Shown here in pieces: positions 38,480-50,763 of a stretch of DNA of 64,000 nucleotides (the stretch's first letter is position 1; the number at the start of each line of letters is the position of its first letter). Source of the stretch: Otis tarda (Eukaryota > Chordata > Aves > Otidiformes > Otididae); the NCBI GenBank assembly GCA_026413225.1, contig CM048552.1, positions 170,055,053 through 170,119,052 on the forward strand, read 5' to 3'. Under the pieces are notes generated by a model that made no database searches, had not been told where the DNA came from, and saw only the letters and a list, made by a program, of their open reading frames with translations. Both the position numbers and the translations under genes were made by a program.

Positions 38480-40640
38480 GCTTCTTCATCAGTTATGTTT
38501 TTTTCCAGATGAAAAGTTTGTACCAGCTTTGACTACCCTCCCTGCCCCTGCCCCTTCCCCAAACTGAGACAATGATGTTTGGTATATACTTCATAATAAA
38601 TGCCCTAGCAGCAGGCAACACAATGTCCACAAGCCTGATTTTGCATCTGTCTAAAAAGAGGTCGGATAGATGATGAGGCAAGCTACTGTAAGGAACTTAT
38701 GAGTTTGTAGAATAGCCCTGACAAATTCTGCAACATGGCGCCGGAGTCACTGAATGCTTTAAGTCCTATCACACATCCTGATTTTCAAAATTACGTTTTG
38801 TATGTATATCATCACTGTCACTATTTACTTTGTGCATACTTTCTGTAGTCATACATATTCTATGAATAACATTAAATATAAACATTTGGTGTCTTACACT
38901 AATGGAGATTGTTTTTGTTTGACTACATATCTCAATCCATTCTTCATCAGAGAATTCTTGATCCATATCACTTTTGCACTTGATCTTAGCTTTTATCTCC
39001 GCTGAATTTATTCAGCCTAAAAGGATATCAAGTGCAGATTCTTTTCACGGTCTTTATCCATAATTAAAAGCTAGTATTTGAAGGGAATGAACTCAGGGGT
39101 ACAAAAATTCCTCAATTTATCTCCCACAGATAATGTCTTATTTGTAAATATCTATAAACTTGTTGTTTTGGTGTATGGCTTGTATTTCGCTGATCTCTCA
39201 AAGGGCCTAAATATTTTTTCATTACAAATATCCTTGAGAGTCATCATGTCAAAATCATTCCACAATTAATAGAGGTTGCCTCCAAGGGCCTCAGGGAGAA
39301 GAGGGCTGTTAATAAGTGGACAAATAGGAGATACTGTCTGGCCTGCTTTAAAATGCTTGAGGACATTATGCCATGTGCTGACAGGATAGTCTTTGGTAAA
39401 TTCTCAAAAATCCTTCCTGTTCACCCATGTGTTTCTACCGCATGAGTAAAGTCTTATCAATGGGAGAAAGGTTCTCTCTCTTCTTCCAGTTACCAAAACA
39501 GGAGGCAGATCCATTGACTTAACGTAAAGACGGGACTGTATATGAGATTTGTCAGCCTGAGATGCAGTTCATAATTATTAGAAAGAAACTGCTAAATCTG
39601 GCTCTTTTTTATCAAGAGGCACTAGTTTTGAGGCAAGATAAGGGAGCATATTGTGCTTAATTTTTGAAATGGCTAAGAAGAATTACTGGCTATTGTAATA
39701 GTTCTGCTCCCTGCTCATTTTACCCACGTTAATACAGAGTGTAAATTCTATCTTTTGATTGTCACTGCTCATGCTAGTGGTGAAATATTTCTTGTGACTA
39801 AATATAATTTCTCAATTATTTTTTTTTTCAGTTGGAGGGGATATTTTTAAAAAGTTAAACCTATTGTAATTAATCCAAAATGTCCTTGCTCCTTCTTTTT
39901 GTGGGATTGTATCTGGCAATATAAGACAGTTGTTTCTTGAGAAAATTGCTTTTAAACAGTTTGAAAAAATTTTTATTATCCATTTGTGGTAGAAAAAAAT
40001 ATGCATATGTGTGACTTTGTAATTGTGGCTAGAAATATGAGTTATTAATGTATATTTCTGTAAGATTGGAGTAGATTCTCTGGTTACTTTGCGTGACTTT
40101 ATTGAGCAGTCATATGGAAGTTTCATATGGAAGATCAAAAACCAGCCATAAAATGGGACTGTGATTGTAACCTTAATTATCGAAAGGATATCCCCTCCAG
40201 AGGACTATAATCTGGTTTGAGAAGCAGAAAGATGGTTACTTCCCTATGGGAGTCTGGGAGCGATCCTCTCTCAAAAGCTTGGTGACATAGTCCTGTAAGC
40301 CTGATATGATTTCACTTTCAAATGTATTTAAAAATTCTACAGCAAATCCACTGGGGGCGTAGGCTTTCCCACTTTCCAACACAAATACTGTTTCCTTAAT
40401 TTCATTCTCTGTCCTGGGAATCTGCAACAGTTCTTTCTGCTCTTGTGTTGGTTGTAGCTGCTGCTGCTCCACAGCTGATGAAAGAATTGGATTTTAATGT
40501 TTGTTCAGAGGTACGTAAGTTGGCATAATAACTGTGAATAACTTTGTGATTCTCCAGGGCAAAGAGGAGTTTGGCCTTAGTATTTCTGAATTTACTGAGT
40601 TAGTTTGGACCATTTCTTCCTTGTTTATTAAGCCAAATAA
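38480..40640 (-). mobile_element. Broken L1-type LINE ORF2 relic
   Basis: Read on the minus strand, peptide pieces follow L1 ORF2 in order. Before the reverse transcriptase is VIHSYYANLRTSEQ (about 40,540). The start of the reverse transcriptase follows, with LESGKAYAPSGFAVEF in the open frame 40,236-40,472, matching the L1 'SGKAPGPDGF..EF' motif. After a frameshift comes SLPDSHREVTIFLLLKPD (about 40,211-40,265). Diverged pieces lie at 39,812-40,138, then NSPLLPEALGGNLY and LWNDFDMMTLKDI (about 39,220-39,310) and an IYK..RHYLW-like piece (about 39,120-39,165). The C-terminal part has DEEWIEICSQTKTISISVRH (38,769-38,966 frame) and DIVLPAARAFI (about 38,600). The catalytic YADD box was not found, and the part that should hold it seems deleted. 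Many stops and frameshifts make it dead. It is not CR1, whose motifs differ, and not RTE. The 5' limit is uncertain; no endonuclease domain was seen upstream. Confidence 0.8.
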
Positions 40641-42879
40641 CAATGAGTATTCTCGAGGAGTGATTGTTAAAAATACACATTTCTTTCTCAGCTTTTTTAA
40701 AGGGATAGAAATACATCTAGAATTAAATTTGTAGACCTTTCACAAGAACTTCTATACTACTATGCTTTAAATTTGTTGGAAGGGAAACTGTCTTAAGTGA
40801 GTAATTTCAGAATCTATTCCTGTCGCAACATTTTTTTTCTTGTAGGATAAATATTTTATTCAGAAAACGAAATATCTCTCAAACTCTGTGACCTCATAGA
40901 GCTAATTCTCTCATGCCCTCTCCCAATCCTTCTCCAGTGAAACAAGCTGATTATAAATATATTTCCCAGTTTGAAAATTTGATTGATATAGGAAGTATTA
41001 TTTATCCAACTCTCATTATCTTAATTCTTTGCTTTGGGAAGCACTAGACTTTTTTCTGAAAATTATTATCAACTGTCATCCTTATCAATAAAATCCATCT
41101 TATAAGGAAAAAGGCAAAAACGTTGAATCAAATTAAAACCAGAAAAAGTCAAAGAAGAACTCCCTGAATATTCAGAGAAGATGGGATTTATCTGAGCTAG
41201 CTTTGCCTCTCAGTGGACGAAGACAAGCACCTTCCATCCTACTATATCTATACAAATCACCAAGGATGAACTAACCTTTGGAAATGTCTATTTATTTCAA
41301 CTAACTTTTAAGTGCATAAATGTCTAGTGTAGACTAGAAGCAACTGATCTTCAGACTGATTAAATTATGTAGCTCATTGCCACCTTGAATATCTTCATGA
41401 AGTTCTCTATAAATGTTAAGTCCAGCTCATGCTTTCTGTGTTCCACTTCTTTTTGTTTCCTATTGTTGTTAGGTTTTCAAGATAAAGATTGCTCCATGAC
41501 AGTTTTGTAATTTTTTTTTTCCTCTTTCAGTTAAGCAACTCAAAGTATAGCTTGTCCAAAGATGCTTTCCACCTGCTAGGAAGAAGTCGATGTAGACGCT
41601 TGTATTGTCATTTTGCTGAAAGATCTGGAAGTCCCCAGCATGCTGTTCAGGCAAGATGCAGGGTGGAAAAAAACTTTCTTTATAGTCTGCTCTGACCACT
41701 GAGACTATATTTCTGGACAGTAACACATAGATGTAAGTTGCCTCTTTGAACTCTAGTTTTCAGTAAAAAGGGCTATGGTATTTATTTATCTCTTCTTGAA
41801 TCTTCTGTTTTTCCAAAGTGCACACTCCTAAGTACTCTTCAGCTGTCTGGATTTATGCCAGTAAGACCCACTGAACAAAATAACCATCTACTGTGTTAGG
41901 CATAAATCACCTTTCATCCTTTTCCTGCTTAGTCATTGTTTTCTATTTTCTCATTTAATCATTTCAAAAGCCACTTATGGACATGATTCAGAAGCTATAT
42001 AATTACTAAACTTTCCCTATTTGTTTTTCTTTACTTACACAGATTGGTTAAAATTATGATTTGCTACCTTGAACGTTGTTACCAGCACCAATTGCTTTTG
42101 GTAATTCAGGATTTCTGATCACAACCGGAAAAATCTGGTACTTCTCAACTTCTTACCTCTTACGTTGGTTATTCTAATGGTGTGAATTTGGTTGTGGTGA
42201 TCTAGAATGTTCTTTTCCCTGCTATGCCTTTTTTTTTTTTAGAAATCGTCACCTTCTTACTCATTTTAACTAAACATTTCAGTGGAAAATACTGACCTCC
42301 TCTTCTTCCTCTACCAACAGGACACAGCGGGCATCTTTGTTTCATTGCAGGGTTTTCCTTTAAGCACTTTGTTTTTTCTTTTGCTTGTCTCATCCCTAGC
42401 ACAAGGAAACTCCAACCCCGTGGATGCTCTCACTCGCTCTCCCGGTCCTGCTGCCAAATCTGCTGCTGCTTCTCATCTTTAACTGTTTTGAACAGAACAT
42501 CTCCAGCAGCACATTGATTAAGTACAGGAAGCATTAGTGACCAGCAGCTCAGGGCATTGGGTTGTTATTGACTCTGACAGACCAATTTGTTTCTCCAGTG
42601 TTCATTATTCTACAAAAGGGGCACATCAGACAAGGCAATTGAAATGTGCAATATTGCCACCTATCTCTTTTCTGCCTTGATTATGTACAGTCCAGAGTTC
42701 AGTTCCAAAGTACACTAAGACCTCAGATATATGAGTGGTAAAAATGAAGATAATTAGAATTCCAGACTGGCCCAACTTGGAGCAAAGATAATTAACGCTA
42801 GAAGTTCCAAATGAGCACACACATGACAAGTAAATAAATTCAAAATTAGGCAAAAGTTTCTCTACTTCTTGGAATTATT
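40641..42879. other. Unique non-coding sequence, no gene seen
   Basis: AT-rich DNA. I looked here for the missing L1 endonuclease and 5' part on the minus strand and found nothing convincing. Confidence 0.45.
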
Positions 42880-43200
42880 AGTGTGTGGTCACAGTGACAC
42901 TTTGTGTTCATTGCTGGGGAATGCACTCTGCTGAAATGCTGCAATGTGCTGGAGTTGACATCTATTATCTAATGCGCTCATTAACAATGAGTGACCTAGT
43001 GCCTGCAGTGAGGAGACTGCAACTAAATTTTAGTGAGGTCAGGAGCTATTTATGAAGCAGCGGCTACCAGACATAAAAAGAAAGCTGAGTAGACTATGCT
43101 GCAGTTTGAAACATGTACTCACTGTTAAACTAACATATATATACCTACACGGTGCACTGCTGCCTCATTTTTAATGCATGTACCAACATGTTCGTCCTTT
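42880..43200. promoter_or_regulatory. Possible conserved non-coding element
   Basis: Repeat-free sequence with small symmetric sites: GTCACAGTGAC near 42,888, and CTCATTAACAATGAG at about 42,977-42,991. It is weaker than the other candidates, and the call rests on texture only. Confidence 0.22.
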
Positions 43201-46200
43201 GCCATGGAATGGTGTGTGACTTTTCCCCACATTCACCTTCTGTCCTTGTCCGCCAGCCCAACATTTGTTCTGCTTGTCTCCATTCATAAAACATACAGAC
43301 CTACTAGCAAGACATTCCTGGGAATGGATGCAGGCAAGAGTTAAAATATGATGCCATTAACACACACACACTGATGCTAATTCCTACAGTGATCCATCAT
43401 TTTTGCTTCAAACTCACTATGCAGCAGCAGAGAGCATGCCAGGATACAGGAAACTGTGTCTGTGATCGTATCTAAAATGGGAAAAATATTCCAGAGAAGT
43501 TTTACTCACTTGATTTCCCTTCCCTAAAATTGCACACAACCAAGATAATTTTTCCTTACACTGCCCTTATCTAATTGTTCTTTCTCATGAGAAATAATGC
43601 TTGTTTACCATCAGTGACCCTGATTTTTGACTGCCCTGTGTGCTCTCCTGTCCCTCACACATGTGAGAATGGATACACCAGTCTACTCTGACTTTCTGCG
43701 CTGCTCTGGCAATGTGAAGCAGCTGTAAACCCGACAGGGAGCCAACCCCAACGAGCCCAGTTAATTCAAGTTTACAGATGCTTTGCATCACCAAAGCATT
43801 GCAGCAGAGCCAAGGCGTACCAGTGAATCTGGTCCTCCAGCTGTGTGTTGATTTTAAAACTGAAAGTTGCAAAATGAATAGATTATTTGGAATGGGTATT
43901 CAATAAAACTCGTTTGATTTCCATAAGCTCTTGCAAGGACCTCCAGGCTCTGACAGCAGATTTGATTTTCTTCCTGACCATTTAAACCCAGATGCTGCTT
44001 TTGACGAATGTGACACATACATCTGGCAGAGTCACGAGCCACACACTTCTCCCTGCACTTTACAAAACAAAGCCAAAAATATATCCACCTTTAGTCTTTT
44101 GAAAAAGATTGACAGTAGTTTACAAAGTGCCCCTGAGCGCAGTTAAGACACATAGGATGGCATTCTCACCATCTGAAGGTGACAGCTAAACCTGCGTGGA
44201 TTCCCCTGGCTTCCCGTGGGCTGGGGTTTTCTTACTGTACTCCTAGACACTTTGAGTTGTGCCACTTCTGCAAAGTGAATTCTTCTGCAAAAGTATCAAC
44301 GAGACAGTCCCAGCCTGCCTAACGTGTGGAGCAGATTTGCCATTGGACTGGAGCAGGACTTTCCTGCCAGTGAATTCCTGTTCGCCAGAGGTTTCTTTCC
44401 TGCAGACTTTCAGGCTGCACAACTCAGTGCATACAGTAGCTCACTGAAAGGTTTGACACAAAATATTTACTAGATGAGTTCTTTTCAAGGAATCTCTGCC
44501 TTTGCTATCTACCAAATCCATCTCAGTAACCACTGTTTTAAGACAGGTGACTTATTTGAAATACCTGTAAGCAAAACTTAAACTTGCAGAAATTGGTTAA
44601 GTTGAAAATTTACTGACAGACCTACGTGTCCTGAAAGTCTGCATGTGTGTGTTTGTCTGGGAAACCAAAGAAACCTTTCAAACATCCAGGAGGAAACAAT
44701 CTGTGCACTACCTCCACCCCCCAAATTCTCACTGAGATATGATGTACATTTTATTACTTCACAGAGATTGTACTTACTGTACGAAAGACGGCAAAAGCAG
44801 TTTAAAAATATGTGAAATCAATGTGTTTCATTAGTAAAACAACAATGACTAGACAATTATTATTCTTGCTTTTCTTCTAAGCTTCAGCAGCACTGTTTGC
44901 ACTGCCCCCAAAGCCCAGCCATAAATCTCAGAGAGCCTGCTGACGAGGTCCCAACCTGCTGTAAGAGCAACCCTAGCCTTTACAAAAACAAAAGAGGACC
45001 TTAAAATTTGGGGGAATTTGTTTGTTATTTTTTTCATTTGCTTGGTTTTGGTTTCTTTTTCTGTTTAAATGAACAAACTGTGTACTGGTTGTTACAACCT
45101 TGGAACAACGGAGCCGTACTCAATTTGTCCCAGCCTGGGTGCACAGGCACAACACTGTTTCTCCCTGCTATGCCTATCTGCCTACAGTTTTTGCAAATTT
45201 TCAGGACTCTCTCTGGTCGTTTCAGAGAGGTTTGGCCCTGTTTCCTCTTCATGGGATGTAAGTCCTGTGGACTTCAGTGAAGGTTATTCATAGCCTACGG
45301 CAGGAGGGTAGGACTGTGCTGGCTGCTCAGAGGGCCGCAGTCCCAGATGTGGCCAGCTGTTCAGTGCCAAAACTGCTTCTGCCCATGGGAGATGCTAGCA
45401 GAAGTAGGGCCAATGTGCCAGAAGGACCAAAGGCCACCCTGGCTGACATGCACCTACACAAGTGGCAGAAAGACAAGTCTCAAAAAGCTGGGGAGGGAGC
45501 TGGGGGCAGCGGAAGGGAAGATACAGTCTTAGCAAAAGCAGCTTTTGGGTCAAAACAGACACATAGTGTTATCCAGTCACATCATATACCAGGCAGCTGG
45601 GATTTTGAAGAAATAGGGAACTTTTGAAATCTTAGCAAGGTAACATGAGGCAAAAATGGAGAGGGGAGGGGAGGGGAGGAGAAAAAAGATTTTGTAAATA
45701 GCATTTATTTTTAATATATTTTTAATATTTTAAATAAAATGACTATTTGAACATGCCCTGAAACTGTGAATGTTAGTTTGAAAACATAATCTACAATAAG
45801 AAAGTGTGTAAGCAATTTAAAAGACATGGCAAGAATGGCTTATTGCAAAGCATTAGAGATACAGATTATGTGTGGATGCTTTCCCCACCGATGTGATATG
45901 TTTTCAGTTGCCTATTTCTCCTAACACAAGCACTGCACTTGGGTACCTGGAGCACAATGTGTTGTCATCAGACCAGGCTGACCAAAACCACTTCTGAACA
46001 ACTCCTCCAGCCTATGTAACCAAGTCTGAAGCAGGCACCTTGATCTTAAAAAAAATACACCAGGCAAATGCTTCCTCTCCACCCGAAAAATACAAAAACC
46101 TTTCCCAGAGCCTCTTCCCCTCTCCTCACATATTGCACAGATCTGTGAACCAGTGCTACGGTCAGCACTCTTTGAATGATCACATTACAGGACCAGAAAA

Positions 46201-46299
46201 AAAACTTTCCCAGGAATTTTTGTTATGTCATGGAATTAGCCTAGTTTCTGTAATGCTCTGTGTATGTTTCTGCATGCGCACATGTGAAACTATCTCTGT
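43201..46299. other. Unique non-coding sequence with two short simple repeats
   Basis: No gene recognised. It has (CA)n at 43,360-43,371 and (GGGGA)n at 45,658-45,681. Frames near 45.0-45.6 kb (up to 116 codons) overlap on both strands and match nothing known. Confidence 0.5.
45658..45681. repeat. (GGGGA)n purine-rich repeat
   Basis: Four to five GAGGG/GGGGA units in a purine-only run continuing into GAGAAAAAAG. Confidence 0.85.
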
Positions 46300-47466
46300 T
46301 GTTGTAGTTCAGCCCTGATCGGGACCAGCCTATGCAGTCTCTCTCTCACTCCCCCCACCCTCCGAGAGAATAGGGAGAGATAATATAAGGAAAAACGGCT
46401 CGAGGTTTGAGATAAGGACAGGTAGAAAATCCTTAAAGTTACAGTTACGGGCAAAACAGACTCAATTTGGGGAAAACTATTCATTTATTACTAAAAACAG
46501 CAGAATAATGAGACAGAGAAGAAGATAACCTCCCCCCACCCCTCCCTCTTCCCGAACTTAACATTATCTCTACTACCTTCCCCCCACCCCGAGCAGCACA
46601 GGGGGGAAGAGGGAATGGGGGTTGCGGTCAGTTCATCACAGGTTGTTTTACGCTGCTGCTTCATAGTCGGAGGAAGAACTCCTTACATTCCTCCCCTGCT
46701 CCATTGTGGGGTCCCACCCATATGCCACAGTCCTTCATGAAACTGCTCTGGCATGGGTCATCTCTTCCACGGGGTGCAGTCTTTCCAGAATGGCTGCCCC
46801 AGTGGGCCCTCCACAGGCCACAGCCGCCTTCAGGCATCCACCTCCCCCGGTGTGGGGTCCTTCACGGGCTCTGGGTGGATCTCTGCTCCTCCATGGACCT
46901 CCATGGGCTGCAGGGGGACAACCTGCTCCACCATGGTCGTCACCACAGGCTGCAGGGGAATCTTGGCCAGGAGCTGCATTACTCCTCCCCCTCCTTTCTG
47001 AACTGACCTTGGCATCTGCAGCCGTTCTTCTGACACGAAAAGTTCTTTACAACAGACTGGCAGATGCCTCTCAGAATCTCTTCACATCATCCATCTCATC
47101 TTCTCTCCACTTCTTGCAGCCGGGCTGGGCCGAGTTGGGTGAGGGTGAGGCCCGAGTTGGGCAAGAGGCCAGAGGGTGAGGCCTGCAAGGCCCATGAGGC
47201 CCGCGCCTCCCTCTCTGCGCCTCCGCCCCCGCTCAGCTTCTTCACATCTTCTCTTCTCTTTTTTTTTTTTTCTGTTTTCCCCTTCTTAAATACATTATCG
47301 CAGAGGCGTGTCACGGAACATTCTGCTACCAATCAGCTCGGCCTTGGCCAGCAGCGGGTCCACTATAGGCCTGGCCGAGTCCACTGCACAAAGGGGAGCG
47401 ACTTCTAGCAGTTTCCTACAGAAGCTACCACCTTAGGCCCCCCCATCACTAAACAAAGCCACAACA
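46300..47466 (-). mobile_element. Complete solo LTR, ERVL-like, minus strand, with perfect 5-bp target duplication
   Basis: The element is 1,167 bp and bounded by inverted ends TGTTGT…ACAACA. It is flanked by the identical 5-mer TCTGT at 46,295-46,299 and 47,467-47,471. On its own strand it has a CCAAT box in reverse (CCAATCAG near 47,330 on the plus strand), a TATA-like TATTTAAG (about 47,286-47,293), a GC-rich transcribed part with 'cccatggagg' units, and a polyadenylation signal AATAAA (reverse of TTTATT at about 46,482-46,487). It also has the 'GAGTCTGTTTTGCCCGTAAC' unit shared with the LTR at 13.5-15.1 kb. No gag, pol or env remains, so it arose by LTR-LTR recombination. A 5-bp duplication fits class III (ERVL-like) elements. 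Open frames of 80-157 codons inside it are not real genes. Confidence 0.92.
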
Positions 47467-50400
47467 TCTGTATAGAAAATATGAGACAAAATAAGAAAAC
47501 ATGGTGTGTGTGATTCAGGATGGAGGAATAAGGACTTTCTGCCTGTTCTACCAGTCCTTGCTCTATAATTTTAATAGAAGAAAATTATCCATTCCCCTCT
47601 CTGATGTAAGAGTATGAATCATAACAAGAGCATATATGACTATTTCCCTTTCCAACAGTGGGTAGCGAGATCTTTCTTCCCTCCTCCCCCTACATTAATA
47701 GGATCCCAAAAATCCTAAGAGCAACAACTTCGACCATGGATTGGAGGTAGATGTCAGCGCTGAATTGATGACCCTGCTAAGTTGCTTAGGTCAACAGGCC
47801 AAGTCCTCCTCCTGTTTGCTCGTCCTTCGAGCTATTCATCTACACAAGTGAGTGCCAAGCATGCTTACAAAGCGTGACATGTATCTGCTGGTTGTGAAAC
47901 GGTATCGGTATTATTAGCCACAGTCCTGTTAGGAGAAAGAACTGCAAAAGGAGGATGGACTGGAAATGCCCCTGAAAGTCTCTCCTCATTTTGAGTATGT
48001 CCCTGCCTGAGAGATACTCTCAATGATTGGAGAGAGAAGTAATGACACAGCTGATGTGAAGGCAGTTGCCTGGGGTACCACAGCTTGAGGGGCGAAAGAG
48101 ACAAATTCAGCAACATATCAGTTTATGACTCTTTAAAAGCAATTACTTTAATCTCTGAGCCATAATTTAAAATCTACTAAATTTTACTAGTCTTCTAGTC
48201 TATTTTTGCCTCATGGCAAAAAAAAAGTCACTGTTTTAAAACTAAACTTATGTGAGATCCACCAAAGCAAGTATCAGGTCCCTCTACTGCCAATAGCACA
48301 GATTAGCAATGCTGAGTCATGAAAGTAAACTGTATTTATGTTAAAGATAACGCTAAGCTTCATCACTTTAAACTCCAACATTAAACCACTTTATCTTGGG
48401 TGTTGTGCACCAGTGGTTTTCAGTATGTCCCTTGTTTTGACTTTAAATGAGAAATATATTGTTCTGTTTTTATTATAATACTCAACATTAGCTTCTGTAG
48501 TGTTAATGATGTGGCTCAAAAGGAGTCTCCATAGGAAAGAGAATAGTATGGGGGAGTTTCCTCCATGAATTGTTCCTCAAAAATCACTATGATGTAGGAA
48601 GTTCACTTACATCTTAAACTAAAAGTTAACATAAAAATGCATGATAACATTTTCAGGAAGAATGTATATAGAAATACTGGAGCAGAATTCTCCAGGGGCA
48701 GCCACTTTTTCCAAAAACCAGTAAATAATCATGTTAGCACCATAGATAAGAAGCTGTATGGGGCATGGACTATCATATTTTTCTCTAGTTTATAAGCTGC
48801 CTGTAACAGTGGTGTGTCAGACCCAGACAATGGCTCCTGAATCCAACTTATTAAACAAACAACAAACTCATCACCTAACTCATAACATTGCTATGTCCTT
48901 TAGCTTATACAGTTCTGTATTTTCTACTACTGAATTCATGTTTCTTGTGTGCTTATATTATAGACATCTCTTTTTGCTGTACAGGAACAACCTACAGTCT
49001 GAGTTTCCGCCACAAGGTCTCTGGACCATATGTAGATATTCTTCTGCCTGAAATGGTTTCAAAAAGCTCAGGAGATTTCTGTGCCAAATAATAATTTTAA
49101 GATTTAAAGAAACTAGTGAAAACCTCACAGTTTACCCAGTTTATCTACTCTATCTGCTGTTCTGAGTTTTGGACTGTTTATTTTTTTATGATTTTCAGAT
49201 CCTGCAAGATACAAAGGCACAGGGATATTTGTAGGAACAGACTCCCCTTAAGCGGAAGGGCACCTAAAGCATTAGTGGACATTTCAGCTGTCATGAGGGG
49301 AGAAAACTGTGGTTATCATCCAAAGAAATGACATTAGGGTTAGATGCATCACACCTACCTATGGTCATCTAGAAGTCTGTGGTTTATTGCTTATTTTTAA
49401 CAAGGTCCTCTTGGACCTAGTTGGTGGAGAGAGAGCAAGCTCACCTGGGAGAACTGTGCAGCTCAGCAAGAACTGCCCTCTAGGACACACTCCTTTGACT
49501 ACCAAGGGAGACTTGCTGACTACTTTAAACCAGATGCCCATGATTAGATTGCTAAAAGTGATCTAGAAACAATTCAGCTTTTAGGAGGTGAGGTGATTCT
49601 TACCCGAATTCCAAAGTATGAGTTTTTCCCTAAGAATTTCAGAAAGGATGGTGGGAATCTCCCTGTGAAATTCCAGTGAAAACTCACGGTGTTGTTTATT
49701 TTGTTAGTGCCGGCACACATTTTTAAATTCAAGAGAGGTAAGTGAAAGGAAGGAGAGAAAACATAAATATGAGTATTAAGGACAGATGTGCTGAAGAGCT
49801 CTCTGGATGCCTCCAGATTTACCTGCTAGGGTGTCCCAGAGCTTGCTCTGGCAGATGTGTAAAGCAGTCTGCAGCTTCTCTCTGGCCTTTTCCATGGAAA
49901 ATAAAGCATTGAAAGAGGAGGAGACTGCAAATCTCATTCTCACTATAATGAAGAGCTGAGATATCTGAACCATGTATTCAAGCCCCTGAATGCCTTCCCA
50001 GGAGCAGTAACAGATGTGCCTCACAACCCAAAACTGTGAATTCTTCAAAGCAGTGTGAGGGGAAGACATCCCACTTTAGGGAGGAACTAGGCAGTAATAA
50101 ATATAGGTTTTGTCATCCTTCTAGTTGCTTGGTGTATCCCATAGTGAGTTTTAGACTAATTTAACACAACTTGTTTGATAATTTTTCAGAAAAATGAAAT
50201 TTCACTGGCATGCATTTTTTTTTTCTGAAATGTTTGTGGAGGTAGATCTGTGGGAATGAGGGGTTTTAAAAGACTTATTGATTGCGTGCTTCTTGGATAC
50301 AGATGGTGAAAGGATGGACATGAAGGAGAAAAAGAAACTATTCAAATCTAACTTTTTGAAACAGAATTTTAAAAAAATAAATAAAGCAATTTGTGAAAAC

Positions 50401-50695
50401 TGTTAAGAACGTTCCAGTTGTATTATAACACAGAGTGGAAGAAGCCTTCCAAATTTATAAACACTGACAGTGTTTGAATTATTTTATAACATTGGAAACA
50501 GATGTATGCTTCAAGTTAAACTCTCATTTCTTCACTGCAAATTAGTGCTAAATATCATCCAATGACATTTGGGATTTTACAGCCCAAATTATTGTCACAT
50601 GGATCACAGTTATTCAGGACTACATTATTCTAAGTTTCTCTCACTTTCTTTTTTTTTTGTTATTATTTTGCTGCTAATCTTTGAACCTCATCCAG
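47467..50695. other. Unique non-coding sequence, no gene seen
   Basis: AT-rich single-copy DNA; only short chance frames. Confidence 0.5.
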
Positions 50696-50763
50696 CATTC
50701 CTTACTCAGGCTAAACTCTCACTGAAGTCAATTTTGCCTAAGCAAGAATTGCAAGATCAGACC
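50696..50763. repeat. Old foldback (palindromic) interspersed repeat
   Basis: The segment CTTACTCAGGCTAAACTCTC-ACTGAAGTCA-ATTTTGCCTAAGCAAG reads as two near-complementary arms around a TGAAGTCA centre. It ends with GATCAGACC. I recognise this layout from old, widespread amniote MITE-like repeats. The family name is not certain. Confidence 0.5.

Noticed and set aside
38735..38755. AACATGGCGCC as a YY1 promoter site
   Set aside because: Single site inside the L1 relic without promoter context.
40335..40365. CTCF-like CCACTGGGGGCGT
   Set aside because: One base short of the consensus and located in the L1 RT coding relic; explained by that sequence.
45277..45627. 116-codon frame
   Set aside because: No recognised family; composition reflects a local purine- and GC-richer patch.
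46704..47408. Several overlapping frames of 80-157 codons
   Set aside because: They lie wholly inside the solo LTR, in its GC-rich part, and run against the element's strand.
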